This document shows, in pieces, positions 7,329-18,120 of a DNA stretch of 64,000 nt (position 1 is the stretch's first letter; every line of letters starts with the position of its first letter). Origin of the DNA: Ancylobacter sonchi. GTDB taxonomy: Bacteria > Pseudomonadota > Alphaproteobacteria > Rhizobiales > Xanthobacteraceae. The position numbers were made by a program, and so were the translations under genes. The notes below the pieces were generated by a model. That model was not told the origin of the DNA. It saw nothing but the letters and a program-made list of their open reading frames with translations, and did not search any database. The DNA is taken from assembly GCF_018390695.1 (NCBI RefSeq), contig NZ_JAHBGF010000046.1, forward strand, positions 558,001 through 622,000, given 5' to 3'.

Positions 7329-8800
7329 GGTTCGCTCTTATCGGGCTTCGTCGGCAGCGTCGAGCCCGTCAAGGTTGAGCCCGCCTTGTCGAATGTCAAA
7401 CGGTGCGGATCGACCTTGCCGTTGTCGTCGCGCCCATCGCCACGCCCGGCGACGCCCCATTTGAGCGCCTCGTCCTGCGCATAGCGCTTGCCGAGCCGGA
7501 AGGCGATCTCGGCGCGGGCGGTTTCCACGCCGAGATAGAAGGCGTGCGCGGCGTCGTCCTCCACCCCCAGCGAGGGGAAGAAGGCGAACGGGTCGGTGCC
7601 GATGTGGTGGCCGTCGCGGTTGAAGACGTGCACGCCGTCCTCGGCCGCCATGATGCGGTAATTGCGGTCGCGCACCTCTTTCGCGAGGTCGTCGATCTCG
7701 TCGGGCGAGGCGGCATAGGGGCGACGGTCGCGCAGCGCCATCAGCCCGCCGCCGAAGCCCTGCGGCAGCGCCCCGGCCTCGCGGGCGGCGAAGAACTCGC
7801 GGCGGGCGCGGTCGAATTCCTTCACCGCCGTACGGCAATGTGGGCTGACCTGCACCGCGAGCACCGCATTGAGCCGCAACTCGGAGATGACACCCATCAG
7901 CAGGGCGTTGATGCCGGTGGTGTCGGCGTCGGTGAGCTCGGTGACGTTGCCGATGCCCATCAGGATGTCGATGTTCGGATACTGCCGGCGCAGCGCAGCG
8001 TAGCGTTCCAGCGAGGCGGTGAAGCCGTAATGGATCGGCTCCAGGATCGGGTCGGCGAGGAAGCGGATGTTCTTCGCCCGGCAGGCCTCGATGGCGCGTA
8101 CGAGCGAGGCGAGGTCGCTCGGTGGCGAGGGTACCAGCACCGGGATGGCCGGGCCCTCCTCGGCGATGGCGAGGTTGTGCTCGGTGAGGCTGAGCAGGTA
8201 GTCGGCGCCCGCGCGGGTGGCGCGGGACAGCTCCTCGGGATTGAAGCTGTCGACGCTGACCTTCAGGCCCTCCGCCTTGAGCGCGGCGATGGCCGCCTCC
8301 AGATGCGGGAAAGGGGTGTCGGGCAGGCAGCCGAGATCGATCACCTCCGCGCCGTCGCCGGCGAGGCGCTTCGCCTTGGAAAGGAGATCGTCGAGCGACA
8401 GAGCCGAGGCGTCGACGATCTCGGCGAAGATGGTGACGTCGTGACGCGACAGGTCGGCGCGGGCGCGCGCCTTGCCGAAATGCTCCGGCAGGTCGGCGAG
8501 CTCGTCGGGCCCGCGCTCGAAGGGCAGGCCGAAATGCCGTTCCAGCCGCGAGAGGTCGCCGCGGAAGCGGCCGGGCATCACCACGCGGCTGGTGCCCTCG
8601 GGCACCTTGAAGCGGCGCTCGACGATCTCGGCGGTCATCAGCGCCGCGACCTTGACGCCGACATTGACCACCACCGGGTCCAGCGCGGGCGAGGCGATCT
8701 CGCTGGCTACCTTGACGAGGCGCGGCTCGGCCAGCGAGCCGGTGACGAGGGCGACCCGCTCCGCGCCGTGGCCGGCGGGTTTCTCGGTGTCCTCAGCCAT
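7325..8800 (-). CDS. Dihydropteroate synthase-like protein of the H4MPT cluster
   Basis: A 491-residue soluble protein. The N-terminal region (about 15-130) begins with a nucleotide- or metal-binding-like segment (ALVTGSLAEPRL). The central part (about 130-350) is a dihydropteroate-synthase-like TIM barrel with DVTIFAEIVDAS, VIDLGCLPDTPFP and VSVDSFNPEE. Such proteins are constant members of archaeal and methylotroph pterin-cofactor clusters and are thought to couple the pterin and the aryl-ribose units, but this is not proven for the bacterial form. It overlaps the flavoprotein gene by eight bases and the DUF447 gene by four. The C-terminal tail is polar and probably disordered. Confidence 0.88.
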   Translation of the reverse strand: MAEDTEKPAGHGAERVALVTGSLAEPRLVKVASEIASPALDPVVVNVGVKVAALMTAEIVERRFKVPEGTSRVVMPGRFRGDLSRLERHFGLPFERGPDELADLPEHFGKARARADLSRHDVTIFAEIVDASALSLDDLLSKAKRLAGDGAEVIDLGCLPDTPFPHLEAAIAALKAEGLKVSVDSFNPEELSRATRAGADYLLSLTEHNLAIAEEGPAIPVLVPSPPSDLASLVRAIEACRAKNIRFLADPILEPIHYGFTASLERYAALRRQYPNIDILMGIGNVTELTDADTTGINALLMGVISELRLNAVLAVQVSPHCRTAVKEFDRARREFFAAREAGALPQGFGGGLMALRDRRPYAASPDEIDDLAKEVRDRNYRIMAAEDGVHVFNRDGHHIGTDPFAFFPSLGVEDDAAHAFYLGVETARAEIAFRLGKRYAQDEALKWGVAGRGDGRDDNGKVDPHRLTFDKAGSTLTGSTLPTKPDKSEP

Positions 8801-9365
8801 CGGCCGGCGTCCCGGCGGCGAGCTCGACCTTGCGGGCGGCGACCGCCTGCTCCAGCGCGCCGATGGTCTCCACCACCGTGCAATATTCGAAGCGGGACAG
8901 GCGGTCGGTATTCTCGAGGTCGATGGCGCGCGGATAGACCGGCACCGGTCCGCGCGGTGCCATGGTGATCATCTCCGGCGAGGTGTCGCAGGCGAAGACG
9001 ATGCTCGGCACGCGGCACTTGCCGGCCTGGGCGAAGCAGTTGGTGACCAGCGAATCCGCGATGCCGTAGACGCATTTCGCCACCGTGTTGGCCGAGGCCG
9101 GCGAGACGACCAGCGTGTGGTAGCGGCCCTCGTAGAAGCGGCCGACCGGCACGGCGGAGGCGGAGAGGTCGTGATAGATGCGCAGATGCTCCGGCAGCTC
9201 CTGCCGGTACATGCGCAGCACCTCCTCCGCCGCCTTGGAGACGAACAGGTCGACCGGGTCGAGGCTGGCGATCAGCGCCAGCGACTCGACGAAGAAATGC
9301 CCGGAGCCGGTGAGCGCCCAGGCCCAGCGGGCATCCTTGCGCGGGTTGGTTCGGGTCTCGCTCAT
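8793..9365 (-). CDS. Flavoprotein, possible dihydromethanopterin reductase (DmrB-like)
   Basis: A 190-residue protein of the flavoprotein (decarboxylase-like) fold. WALTGSGHFF near residue 15, VSPASANTVAKCVYGIADSLVTN (shown in part) in the middle, and PSIVFACD fit archaeoflavoprotein/DmrB relatives that bind FMN. DmrB proteins reduce dihydromethanopterin to the active tetrahydro form; that reaction would complete the pathway, but the assignment rests on family and context. ATG at 9365 overlaps the kinase-like stop by four bases. Confidence 0.8.
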   Translation of the reverse strand: MSETRTNPRKDARWAWALTGSGHFFVESLALIASLDPVDLFVSKAAEEVLRMYRQELPEHLRIYHDLSASAVPVGRFYEGRYHTLVVSPASANTVAKCVYGIADSLVTNCFAQAGKCRVPSIVFACDTSPEMITMAPRGPVPVYPRAIDLENTDRLSRFEYCTVVETIGALEQAVAARKVELAAGTPADG

Positions 9366-9961
9366 GCCGCGCTCCTGTCGCGGGAGAAGGCGGCCAGCGC
9401 CTCGTCGACCGAGAGGAGGTCGATGCGTCCAGTGTAGCGCGCGGCGAGCGGCGGGAAGTAGGGATCGACGAGGCCGGCTTGCGCCCATTGCGAGGGAAGG
9501 GAACCGGCGGCGGGCAGCGATTTCACCAGCACCAGCCGGCGGGCCTCGAGCCGCAGCGCCAGCCAGAGCGCGAGGCTGTCGGAGGTGACCTCCCAGCTCG
9601 CCGGGAGGTCGGCGGCGCGGGCCATCGCCGCCGGCAGCCACAGTGCGGCGCGGCCGGCGGCATGGGCGCGGGCCATGGCGGGAGCGTCCGCTGACGGCGC
9701 GAGGCGCGGCTCGATGTCGGCGAGCGCCAGAGCGAGGCTCTCCATGGCGAGGATCGCCATGTGATGGCAGGCGTCCTCGCTCAGCGACAGGCGCGGTTGC
9801 AGCGCGCGCACCGCATCCGCCAGCGGGCCACCGCCCGGCACCACGACGAGCGGGGAGCCGGCCGTCGCGAGGCCGGACAGCAGCTCGGCGAGGCGCGGCG
9901 CGGCGGCGAGGCTGCCGCCGAGCTTGACGATGACCGCTTCCGGCATAGGCGTCTGGTGCAT
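9362..9961 (-). CDS. Amino-acid-kinase-fold protein of the H4MPT/MFR cluster (MfnE-like?)
   Basis: A 199-residue protein opening with VIVKLGGSLA and followed by VVVPGGGPLADAV, the two phosphate-binding loops of the amino acid kinase fold. DEALAAF near the C-terminus is also common in this family. In methanogens a kinase of this fold (MfnE) phosphorylates the furan precursor of methanofuran; the nearby mfnB-like gene makes that role attractive but unproven. It is the first gene of a five-gene leftward operon (9961 to 5981). Start 9961 has GGGACG upstream; 9946 is an alternative without a clear ribosome site. Confidence 0.78.
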   Translation of the reverse strand: MHQTPMPEAVIVKLGGSLAAAPRLAELLSGLATAGSPLVVVPGGGPLADAVRALQPRLSLSEDACHHMAILAMESLALALADIEPRLAPSADAPAMARAHAAGRAALWLPAAMARAADLPASWEVTSDSLALWLALRLEARRLVLVKSLPAAGSLPSQWAQAGLVDPYFPPLAARYTGRIDLLSVDEALAAFSRDRSAA

Positions 9962-10642
9962 GAGGTCACGTCCCGCAACTCGCAGCTCCGCTCCATTGAG
10001 CACGGATGCGCAGCGGTGCTTATGCGACAAAAGGTCGGACGGGAAAACCCTTTGGCCTCCGCGCCTTGCCGTGACGGTGCGCAAGCGCGGCATCCATCGG
10101 CCATGCGGGCGGTGCGAGGAGAAGCGATGGTGAGCGGCGGGCCGGCAGCCGGACCGCCCTGGCGGGGGCGGCCCGGCGTCGGGCGTCTGCGTCGGAACGC
10201 AGCACCTGTCTGTCAGGCGGTAGTGGTCAGCCGGCCGCCCGCTGCGGGGGGGCGGAAATGCGGGGCAACCGGCTTCAGTGAGACAAGGGTCGGTTCGTCT
10301 CAACCGCGATGACCAGGAAACTCTAGCGCAGAATTGAGAAACTATCCAGTACCAATAATATTGGCACGGTATCGCTTTCCGGGTTTCCGAAAGCCGGGAC
10401 GGCGGGGTGCATAGGCTTGAAAAACAAAAAAAAGCCCGGAGCAGGGGCCCGGGCTTTTAAAGGTGAGACGGTCAAGAAGCGGCAAACCGCTCCATATTCC
10501 GAGGTTGAAGATGGGCTCGTCGCGGGGGCTTGTCGAGGGTGATTCGGCGCCGATCACGTATTCGGGATTCGCAGATCGGTCCATGTCGCAACGGAAGATT
10601 GCCGGCTTGCCGGGCGCCGCGCGGTGGCCGATCGGTACGGTT
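9962..10642. other. 680-base gene-free interval
   Basis: Between the kinase-like gene and the SpoU gene no convincing gene is seen. The part next to 9962 should hold the promoter of the five-gene H4MPT/MFR operon; the best match I see on the minus strand is TTTTCC with CATAAG 17 bases later, around 10020-10050, which is weak. The centre contains a strong terminator (10430-10458). The 184 bases between it and the SpoU stop have no tRNA-like sequence. A frame crossing the terminator (10342-10584, minus) has no ribosome site and is rejected. Confidence 0.5.
10430..10458 (-). terminator. Strong intrinsic terminator (works on both strands)
   Basis: AAAAGCCCGG (10430-10439) pairs with CCGGGCTTTT (10449-10458) around a 9-base loop. 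On the minus strand the G/C stem is followed by eight T residues. On the plus strand TTTT follows. No rightward gene lies upstream of it, so it most likely ends a leftward transcript that covers the SpoU gene or a separate small RNA. Confidence 0.85.
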
Positions 10643-11442
10643 TTACAGATCCGCGAGATGGTGCAGGGCGATGCCGGCGGCGGTGGCGACGTTGAGGGAA
10701 TCGAAGCCGCCGGCCATCGGAATGCGCACCGTGCGGGCCCGCGCCAGGCTGTCGGCGGACAGGCCCGGCCCCTCGGCGCCGACCATCAGCGCGGTGCGCG
10801 GCGCGCGGACCAGCTGCTTCAGCGCGGTGGTGCCGGCCGGGCTGAAGGCGAGCAGTTCGAAGCCGCCGGCCGCCAGCAGGTCGAGGAGAGCGCCGGCGCC
10901 ACCTTCGCGGGCGAAGGGCACGATGAGGCTGCCGCCGACCGAGACGCGGATCGCCTTGCGGTAGAGCGGATCGCAGGAGGCGAAGTCGAGCAGCACCGCA
11001 TCCGCCCCGAAGGCGGCGGCGTTGCGCAATATGCCGCCGACATTGTCGTGATTGGTGATGCCGAGCGCCACGACCACCAGCGCGCGCGCCGGCAGCGAGG
11101 CCAGCAGCGCGGCGGCGCCCGGCTCCTCGCCGCGCAGGCCGACACCGAGCAGGCCGCGATGGATGTGGAAGCCGGTGATGCCGTCGAGGATCGCCTGGTT
11201 GGCGGTGTAGATCGGCAGGTCGTCCGGCGCCTGCGCCAGCAGCGGCGCCAGCGCCTCCGCTCGGCTCTCGGCGATCAGCAGCGATTCCAGGCGGAAGCGG
11301 TTGCGCGGGGAGAGCGCGACGTCGAGCACCGTCTTGCCCTCGACGATGAACCGCCCGCCGCGCCCGACGAGATCGCGCTCCTTGATGACGCGATAGGCGT
11401 CGATGCGCGGATCGTCCGGCGCGGTGAGCGCGACGAGACGGC

Positions 11443-11446
<4 letters not shown>
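10643..11446 (-). CDS. SpoU/TrmH-family RNA 2'-O-methyltransferase
   Basis: A 267-residue SPOUT methyltransferase. An N-terminal substrate-binding part (about 10-95, with FIVEGKTVL) is followed by the SPOUT domain: motif 1 NHDNVGGILRNAAAFG, motif 2 VGAEGPGLS, motif 3 RIPMAGGFDSLNVATAAG. It probably methylates a ribose in rRNA or tRNA using S-adenosylmethionine; the exact target cannot be read. The GTG at 11446 overlaps the stop of the ABC-F gene by four bases, so the two are translationally coupled. Longer in-frame starts fall inside the ABC-F gene and are less likely. Confidence 0.9.
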
Positions 11447-13260
<1,814 letters not shown>

Positions 13261-13307
13261 GCCGGGGGGATAGGCGATGAACCCGCGCGGGGCAAGGGGT
13301 GGACGCG

Positions 13308-13715
13308 CTATTCCGCCAGTCCGTGGCGATGGAAGACGCAGGCGAGCTTGTTGCCGTCGGGGTCACGGACATAGGCGGCGTAGAAACCCGGCCCATAGGC
13401 CGGGCGCAGACCCGGCACGCCCTCGCTCGTGCCGCCATGGGCGAGGGCGGCGGCATGGAACGCATCGACCTGCCCGGCGCTGGCGGCGCGCAGGGCCGTC
13501 ATCTGGCCGTTGCCGGGGGTCGGGACGTTGCCGTCGAAGGGCTTGCAGAGCCACAGGCTGACGCCGTGGTCATAGTCCGGGCCGAAACCTACCCAGCCGG
13601 GCATCGTCTCGTCGGTCCGGGCCTGGCCGACGGCGGCCATCACCGCATCGTAGAAGGCCAGCGCCCGCCCGAAATCCGAGACGCCGATCGTGACATAGAG
13701 GACGAGCGAGGGCAT
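13308..13715 (-). CDS. VOC (glyoxalase/bleomycin-resistance) family protein
   Basis: A 135-residue single-domain VOC protein: YVTIGVSDFGRALAFYDAV at the N-terminus and FYAAYVRDPDGNKLACV at the C-terminus are the two paired beta-alpha-beta modules. Such proteins bind a divalent metal and act on varied small substrates; the specific one is unknown. The frame stays open far upstream because it runs antisense to the FAD oxidoreductase, so the ATG at 13715 is chosen on homology. Confidence 0.85.
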   Translation of the reverse strand: MPSLVLYVTIGVSDFGRALAFYDAVMAAVGQARTDETMPGWVGFGPDYDHGVSLWLCKPFDGNVPTPGNGQMTALRAASAGQVDAFHAAALAHGGTSEGVPGLRPAYGPGFYAAYVRDPDGNKLACVFHRHGLAE

Positions 13716-13877
13716 GCGGGGCTCCGGTCTGGATGGTTCGTGGACGCTACCCGCAAATGCCGGGGCAGCGGAAGACGGGCATGCCGCCGGAGCCGCCGGC
13801 CGGCACTTATGTGGCGGCCGGGGAGGCAGGCGTGTAAACAGCGACGGAAAGCCGCCGCCAGCCAATCGGACGTTGCC

Positions 13878-15305
13878 ATGACCTCGACCACCACCGCCGA
13901 CCTCGCCCCGCTTCTGGAAAAGATCTCCCAACGCATCGGCGCCCAGCATGTGCTGACCGCCCCCGGCGACACCGCCGCCTATCTGCGCGAGGAGCGCGGC
14001 CTTTACGACGGGCGCACCCCGGCGGTGCTGCGGCCGGGCAATACCGAGGAGGTCGCCTTCATCGTCGCCGCCTGCGCCGAGGCGGGGGTGAAGATCGTGC
14101 CGCAGGGCGGCAATACCGGCCTCGTCGGCGGGCAGATGGCGTTCGGCGAGCTCGTCGTCTCGCTGGCCCGGCTCGACAGGATTCGTCATGTCGATCCCGT
14201 CGACATGACGATGACGGTGGAGGCGGGCTGCATCCTCGACAGCGTCCACAAGGCGGCGGAGGAGGTCGGCTGCCTGTTCCCGCTGCATATCGCGGCGCAG
14301 GGCTCCTGCCGCATCGGCGGCAACCTCTCCACCAATGCCGGCGGCACCGCCGTGCTGCGCTACGGCAACGCCAAGGAACTGGTGCTCGGCCTCGAAGTGG
14401 TGCTGGCCGACGGGAGGGTGTGGAACGGGCTGAAGCGACTGCGCAAGAACAATGCCGGCTATGATCTCAAGCAGCTGTTCCTCGGTACCGAGGGCACGCT
14501 CGGCATCATCACCGCCGCCGTGCTGAAGCTGTTCCCGGCGCCGGCGCAGCGCGCCACCGCCTTCCTCGCCGTGCCGGATCCCGAGCATGCCTTGAGCCTG
14601 CTGCACCGGCTGCGCGGCCTCGCCGGCGACGGGCTGACCACTTTCGAACTGATGGCGGACTTCGGCATCGAGACGGTGCTGAAGCATATGCCCGGCACGG
14701 TGCGCCCCTTCGCCGACCGCTACGACTGGTACGTGCTCGCCGAGTTTTCCTCGCCGACCCGCGCCTTCGACATCGCCGCGCTGATGGAGAGCGGGCTGGA
14801 GGCCGCGATGGAGGCCGGTGAGGTGGTCGATGCGGTGATCGCGTCGAGCGAGGCGCAGGCGAACAATCTGTGGCGGCTGCGCGAGGACATGAGCGAGGCG
14901 CAGAAGCACGAGGGCGGCTCGATCAAGCACGACGTCTCGGTGCCGGTCTCCCGCGTGCCGGAATTCCTCGCCCGCGCTCTGCCGGCGGTCACCGCCGAAC
15001 TGGAGGGGTTGCGCCCGTGCCCGTTCGGCCATGTCGGCGACGGCAACATCCATTTCAACCTCAGCCAGCCGGTGGGGATGGACAAGGCCGCCTTCATCGA
15101 CATGTGGGATCACTTCAACCGCATCGTGCACGACATCGTGACCGACATGGACGGCTCCATCGCCGCTGAGCACGGCATCGGCCGGCTGAAGGCGCATGAG
15201 CTGAGGCACTACGCCGATCCGCTGGCGCTGGAGCTGATGGCACGGATCAAGCGCACGCTGGATCCGCAGGGATTGCTGAACCCCGGCAAGGTATTGGAGG
15301 TGTAG
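13878..15305 (+). CDS. FAD-linked oxidoreductase, D-2-hydroxyglutarate/D-lactate dehydrogenase type
   Basis: A 475-residue enzyme with an N-terminal PCMH-type FAD domain (about 30-220; PQGGNTGLVGGQ, GGNLSTNAGG, LGTEGTLGIIT) and a C-terminal FAD-oxidase domain (about 225-475) containing FGHVGDGNIHFN and AEHGIGRLK, the metal/substrate site of D-2-hydroxyacid dehydrogenases. It oxidises a D-2-hydroxyacid such as D-2-hydroxyglutarate or D-lactate to the 2-oxoacid, passing electrons to an acceptor. Substrate choice cannot be read from the sequence. Start ATG 13878. Confidence 0.9.
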   Translation: MTSTTTADLAPLLEKISQRIGAQHVLTAPGDTAAYLREERGLYDGRTPAVLRPGNTEEVAFIVAACAEAGVKIVPQGGNTGLVGGQMAFGELVVSLARLDRIRHVDPVDMTMTVEAGCILDSVHKAAEEVGCLFPLHIAAQGSCRIGGNLSTNAGGTAVLRYGNAKELVLGLEVVLADGRVWNGLKRLRKNNAGYDLKQLFLGTEGTLGIITAAVLKLFPAPAQRATAFLAVPDPEHALSLLHRLRGLAGDGLTTFELMADFGIETVLKHMPGTVRPFADRYDWYVLAEFSSPTRAFDIAALMESGLEAAMEAGEVVDAVIASSEAQANNLWRLREDMSEAQKHEGGSIKHDVSVPVSRVPEFLARALPAVTAELEGLRPCPFGHVGDGNIHFNLSQPVGMDKAAFIDMWDHFNRIVHDIVTDMDGSIAAEHGIGRLKAHELRHYADPLALELMARIKRTLDPQGLLNPGKVLEV

Positions 15306-15363
15306 TGGGAGTCGTCTTCAGTCTAGAATGATCATAAAGTAGAGAATCGAAGTATTCGCCTTC

Positions 15364-15380
15364 TTTTGAAACGTTCTACT
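15364..15380 (+). promoter_or_regulatory. Possible Irr/ICE-like iron-control site upstream of exbB
   Basis: TTTTGAAACGTTCTACT carries the symmetric core GAA-N3-TTC, similar to the iron control element bound by Irr in rhizobial relatives, about 155 bases before exbB. It lies in an AT-rich 228-base interval that contrasts with its flanks. A TTGACA (15383-15388) follows directly, without a good -10 partner. The match is partial. Confidence 0.3.
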
Positions 15381-15533
15381 GTTTGACAAATGGGCATTTA
15401 AAGGTTGTCGGGAGCGTATAGAGGGGTTTAAGGAAACCGTTAATTGACCAGTCGCCCACTCGCAGGGCCGTGGGCGTCGTGCGGAAAGCGCGGCGCGAAG
15501 CCGCGAGCGGGCCGCCAATGACGGGTAGCCCCA

Positions 15534-16679
15534 ATGCCGACCCTGCGTCTTCCGACGACACGCCCCTCGATGCCGCGCCTCGCCGCCGCGCTCCGCCGTC
15601 CGCTGGTCGGGCTGGCCGCGCTGTCGGTGCTCGCCGGGCCGCCGGTGGCGTTCGCGCAGGGAACCGGCACGACGACGCAGGCTCCGGTGGTCGCCCCGAC
15701 GCAGTCGCAGGCGCCTGTACAGGCTCCTGCGACCTCGATGCCGGCGACGACGGCGGCTCCGGCCGCGGTGGTGCCCGCTCCTGCGGTGGCGGCTCCTGCG
15801 GCGGTGCCCGCTCCGGCAGCTTCGACGACCGCGCCTGCCACGACCGGCGAAGCGCCGGCGGCCACTCCGGCGCCGGTCGCCGGCGATGCTGGCACAGCTC
15901 CTGCCGCCGCCGCTCCCGCCGATGGCGCCCCTCTGCCGGAAGTCGAGGATGGCAGCGTTTCCGCGCAGCTGCCGCACGACCTGTCGCCCTGGGGCATGTT
16001 CATGGCCGCCGACTGGGTGGTGAAGGCGGTCATGCTCGGCCTTGCCTTCGCCTCGGTGGTGACCTGGACGGTGTGGCTGGCCAAGAGCGTCGAGCTGATG
16101 GCGGCGCAGACGCGGGTGCGCAAGGCGCTGCGCGGCCTGCTCGCCAGCGCCTCGCTGGACGAAGCCCGCCGGATCGGCGCCAGGGGGCCGGCGCTCGCGA
16201 TGCTGCGCACCACCGATCTCGAGCTGAAGCGCTCCGGCGACCTGCCGGCCGAGGGCATCAAGGAGCGCGTCTCCATCTCGCTCGGCCGCATCGAGGTGGC
16301 GACCGGCCGCGCGATCAATCGCGGCACCGGCCTGCTCGCCACCATCGGCGCCACCGCCCCCTTCGTCGGCCTGTTCGGCACGGTGTGGGGCATCATGAAT
16401 TCCTTCATCGGCATCTCGAAGGCGCAGACCACCAATCTCGCCGTGGTGGCGCCGGGCATCGCCGAGGCGCTGCTTGCCACCGCGATCGGCCTCGTCGCCG
16501 CCATCCCGGCGGTGGTGATCTACAATCACTTCGCCCGCCAGGTGGCCGGCTATCGCATCCTGATGGGCGATGCCTCCGCCGAGGTGCTGCGGCTCTTGTC
16601 GCGCGACCTCGACCGGCGCGACGCCCGCGAGGCGCAGCGTCCGGCGACCCCGGCCCGCATCCGCGCCGCCGCCGAGTGA
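15534..16679 (+). CDS. exbB: TonB-system proton channel subunit ExbB with long N-terminal extension
   Basis: A 381-residue inner-membrane protein. A signal-like segment (about 13-41) is followed by a Pro/Ala/Thr-rich stretch of about 100 residues and then the MotA/TolQ/ExbB domain (about 150-370): a first helix near 158-180, a cytoplasmic loop, and [23 protein letters not shown] with a last helix near 310-335. With ExbD it uses the proton gradient to energise TonB. First gene of exbB-exbD-tonB. The start is uncertain: ATG 15534 or 15570, both without a strong ribosome site. Confidence 0.92.
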   Translation: MPTLRLPTTRPSMPRLAAALRRPLVGLAALSVLAGPPVAFAQGTGTTTQAPVVAPTQSQAPVQAPATSMPATTAAPAAVVPAPAVAAPAAVPAPAASTTAPATTGEAPAATPAPVAGDAGTAPAAAAPADGAPLPEVEDGSVSAQLPHDLSPWGMFMAADWVVKAVMLGLAFASVVTWTVWLAKSVELMAAQTRVRKALRGLLASASLDEARRIGARGPALAMLRTTDLELKRSGDLPAEGIKERVSISLGRIEVATGRAINRGTGLLATIGATAPFVGLFGTVWGIMNSFIGISKAQTTNLAVVAPGIAEALLATAIGLVAAIPAVVIYNHFARQVAGYRILMGDASAEVLRLLSRDLDRRDAREAQRPATPARIRAAAE

Positions 16680-16690
16680 GGTGAGCCGAT

Positions 16691-17227
16691 ATGGGTGCCA
16701 AGCTCCAGAGCAGCGACGTCGACGATCTCGGCGAAAACCACGAGATCAACGTCACGCCGTTCATCGACGTCATCCTGGTGCTGCTGATCATCTTCATGGT
16801 GGCGGCGCCGCTCTCCACCGTCGACGTGAAGGTCGACCTGCCGGCCTCGACGGCGGCGGTGCAGCCGCGCCCCGACAAGCCGGTCTATCTCAGCGTGAAG
16901 AGCGACCTCGGCCTCGCGCTCGGCAATGACGACGTGCCGCGCGGCGCGCTCGGCAGCACGCTGGACGGGGCGACCGAGGGCAAGAAGGACACCCGCATCT
17001 TCCTGCGCGCCGACAAGAGCGTGGCCTATGGCGACCTGATGGAGGTGATGAACCTCCTGCGCGCCGCCGGCTATCTCAAGATCGCGCTGGTCGGGCTGGA
17101 GGCGGCGCCGGCGGCGGCCGCGGCCCCGGCGGGAGCGGCCCCGGCGGGAGCGGCTCCGTTGGGCGCGGCTCCTGCGGGAGCGCCTGCCGCTCCCGCGCCA
17201 GCGGCGCCGGCAGGTGCCGCTCAATGA
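16691..17227 (+). CDS. exbD: TonB-system subunit ExbD with Ala/Pro tail
   Basis: A 178-residue protein with the ExbD pattern: a short cytoplasmic N-terminus, one membrane helix (about 24-43) with the conserved aspartate in NVTPFIDVILVLLIIFM, and a periplasmic domain (about 45-140). The last 38 residues repeat Ala-Pro-Ala-Gly units, an unusual tail for ExbD. The gene starts 11 bases after exbB and its stop overlaps the tonB start by four bases. Confidence 0.93.
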   Translation: MGAKLQSSDVDDLGENHEINVTPFIDVILVLLIIFMVAAPLSTVDVKVDLPASTAAVQPRPDKPVYLSVKSDLGLALGNDDVPRGALGSTLDGATEGKKDTRIFLRADKSVAYGDLMEVMNLLRAAGYLKIALVGLEAAPAAAAAPAGAAPAGAAPLGAAPAGAPAAPAPAAPAGAAQ

Positions 17228-18093
17228 GCCTGATGCTGTTGGGCGGCGGAAGGCTGGAGCGGATCGCCCGCGCCGGCTGCTGGATCGGCTGCGGCGCGAT
17301 CGTCCTCGGCGCGCATGGCGGCGCGCTCGCCTATCTGCTCTCCTCGCCGCCGCCCGAGCCGCTGCCGGAGCCGGCGGCGATCATGATCGAGCTTGCCGAG
17401 GTGCCGGTGGCGCCGCCCTCCCAGCCGGTCGACGTGGCGCCCGGCCCGCAGATGACGGAAGCGCCGGAAGAGGTCGAGGAAGAGATCAAGCCGGACGAGG
17501 TGCCCGAGGAGGAGGTGGAGCCGCCTCCGCCGCCCGAGCCGGTGAAGCAGGAAGAGCCGCTGCCGGAGGTGACGGAATCCCCTGCTCCGGACATCGAGGT
17601 GCCGCTGCCGCCGCCCGCGCCGCTCGCCGCCGAGCTGACCCCGCCCGAGGAGAAGATCGAGCCCAAGAAGGAACCGCCGAAAAAGAAGCCGAAGCCGCGC
17701 GAGAAGAGCGAGAAGCCGCCGGCGCCGCGCACTTCCGCCGCGCCGCAGATGCAGGCGGAGAATTCCGAGCAGGTCGCCGCGCCGACGGCGGGCGCCGCCT
17801 CCTCGCGCTCGATGACGCCGGCGAACTGGCGCTCGCGGCTGATGTCGCATCTCAACCGGCACAAGCGCTACCCGACCGGGGAGAGCGGCGCCGGCAAGGC
17901 GCGGGTCGCCTTCACCATCAACCGCGCCGGGCAGGTGCTGAGCGCGCGGCTGGTCGGCTCGTCCGGCAATTCCCGCTTCGACGAGGAGGCCGTGGCGATG
18001 CTGCGCCGTGCCTCGCCGGTGCCGCCGCCGCCGCCGGAAGTGCCGGGCAACACCATCGCCTTCACCGTGCCGGTGGACTTCACCCTGCGGTGA
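17224..18093 (+). CDS. tonB: Energy transducer TonB
   Basis: A 289-residue protein with one N-terminal membrane helix (about 20-40), a long periplasmic spacer of acidic Glu/Pro and then Lys/Pro blocks (about 45-160), and a C-terminal TonB domain (about 200-289) with the HKRYP motif and VAFTINRAGQV. It transmits the proton-motive force from ExbBD to outer-membrane receptors for iron chelates or vitamin B12. No receptor gene is in the window, so its cargo is unknown. The gene is convergent with a GNAT gene. Confidence 0.93.
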   Translation: MSLMLLGGGRLERIARAGCWIGCGAIVLGAHGGALAYLLSSPPPEPLPEPAAIMIELAEVPVAPPSQPVDVAPGPQMTEAPEEVEEEIKPDEVPEEEVEPPPPPEPVKQEEPLPEVTESPAPDIEVPLPPPAPLAAELTPPEEKIEPKKEPPKKKPKPREKSEKPPAPRTSAAPQMQAENSEQVAAPTAGAASSRSMTPANWRSRLMSHLNRHKRYPTGESGAGKARVAFTINRAGQVLSARLVGSSGNSRFDEEAVAMLRRASPVPPPPPEVPGNTIAFTVPVDFTLR

Positions 18094-18120
18094 CGGCGCG
18101 CAGTCGAGGCCGGGCGCCTG

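Noticed and set aside
10342..10584. An 80-codon minus-strand frame
   Set aside because: It reads straight through the strong terminator at 10430-10458 and lacks a ribosome site.
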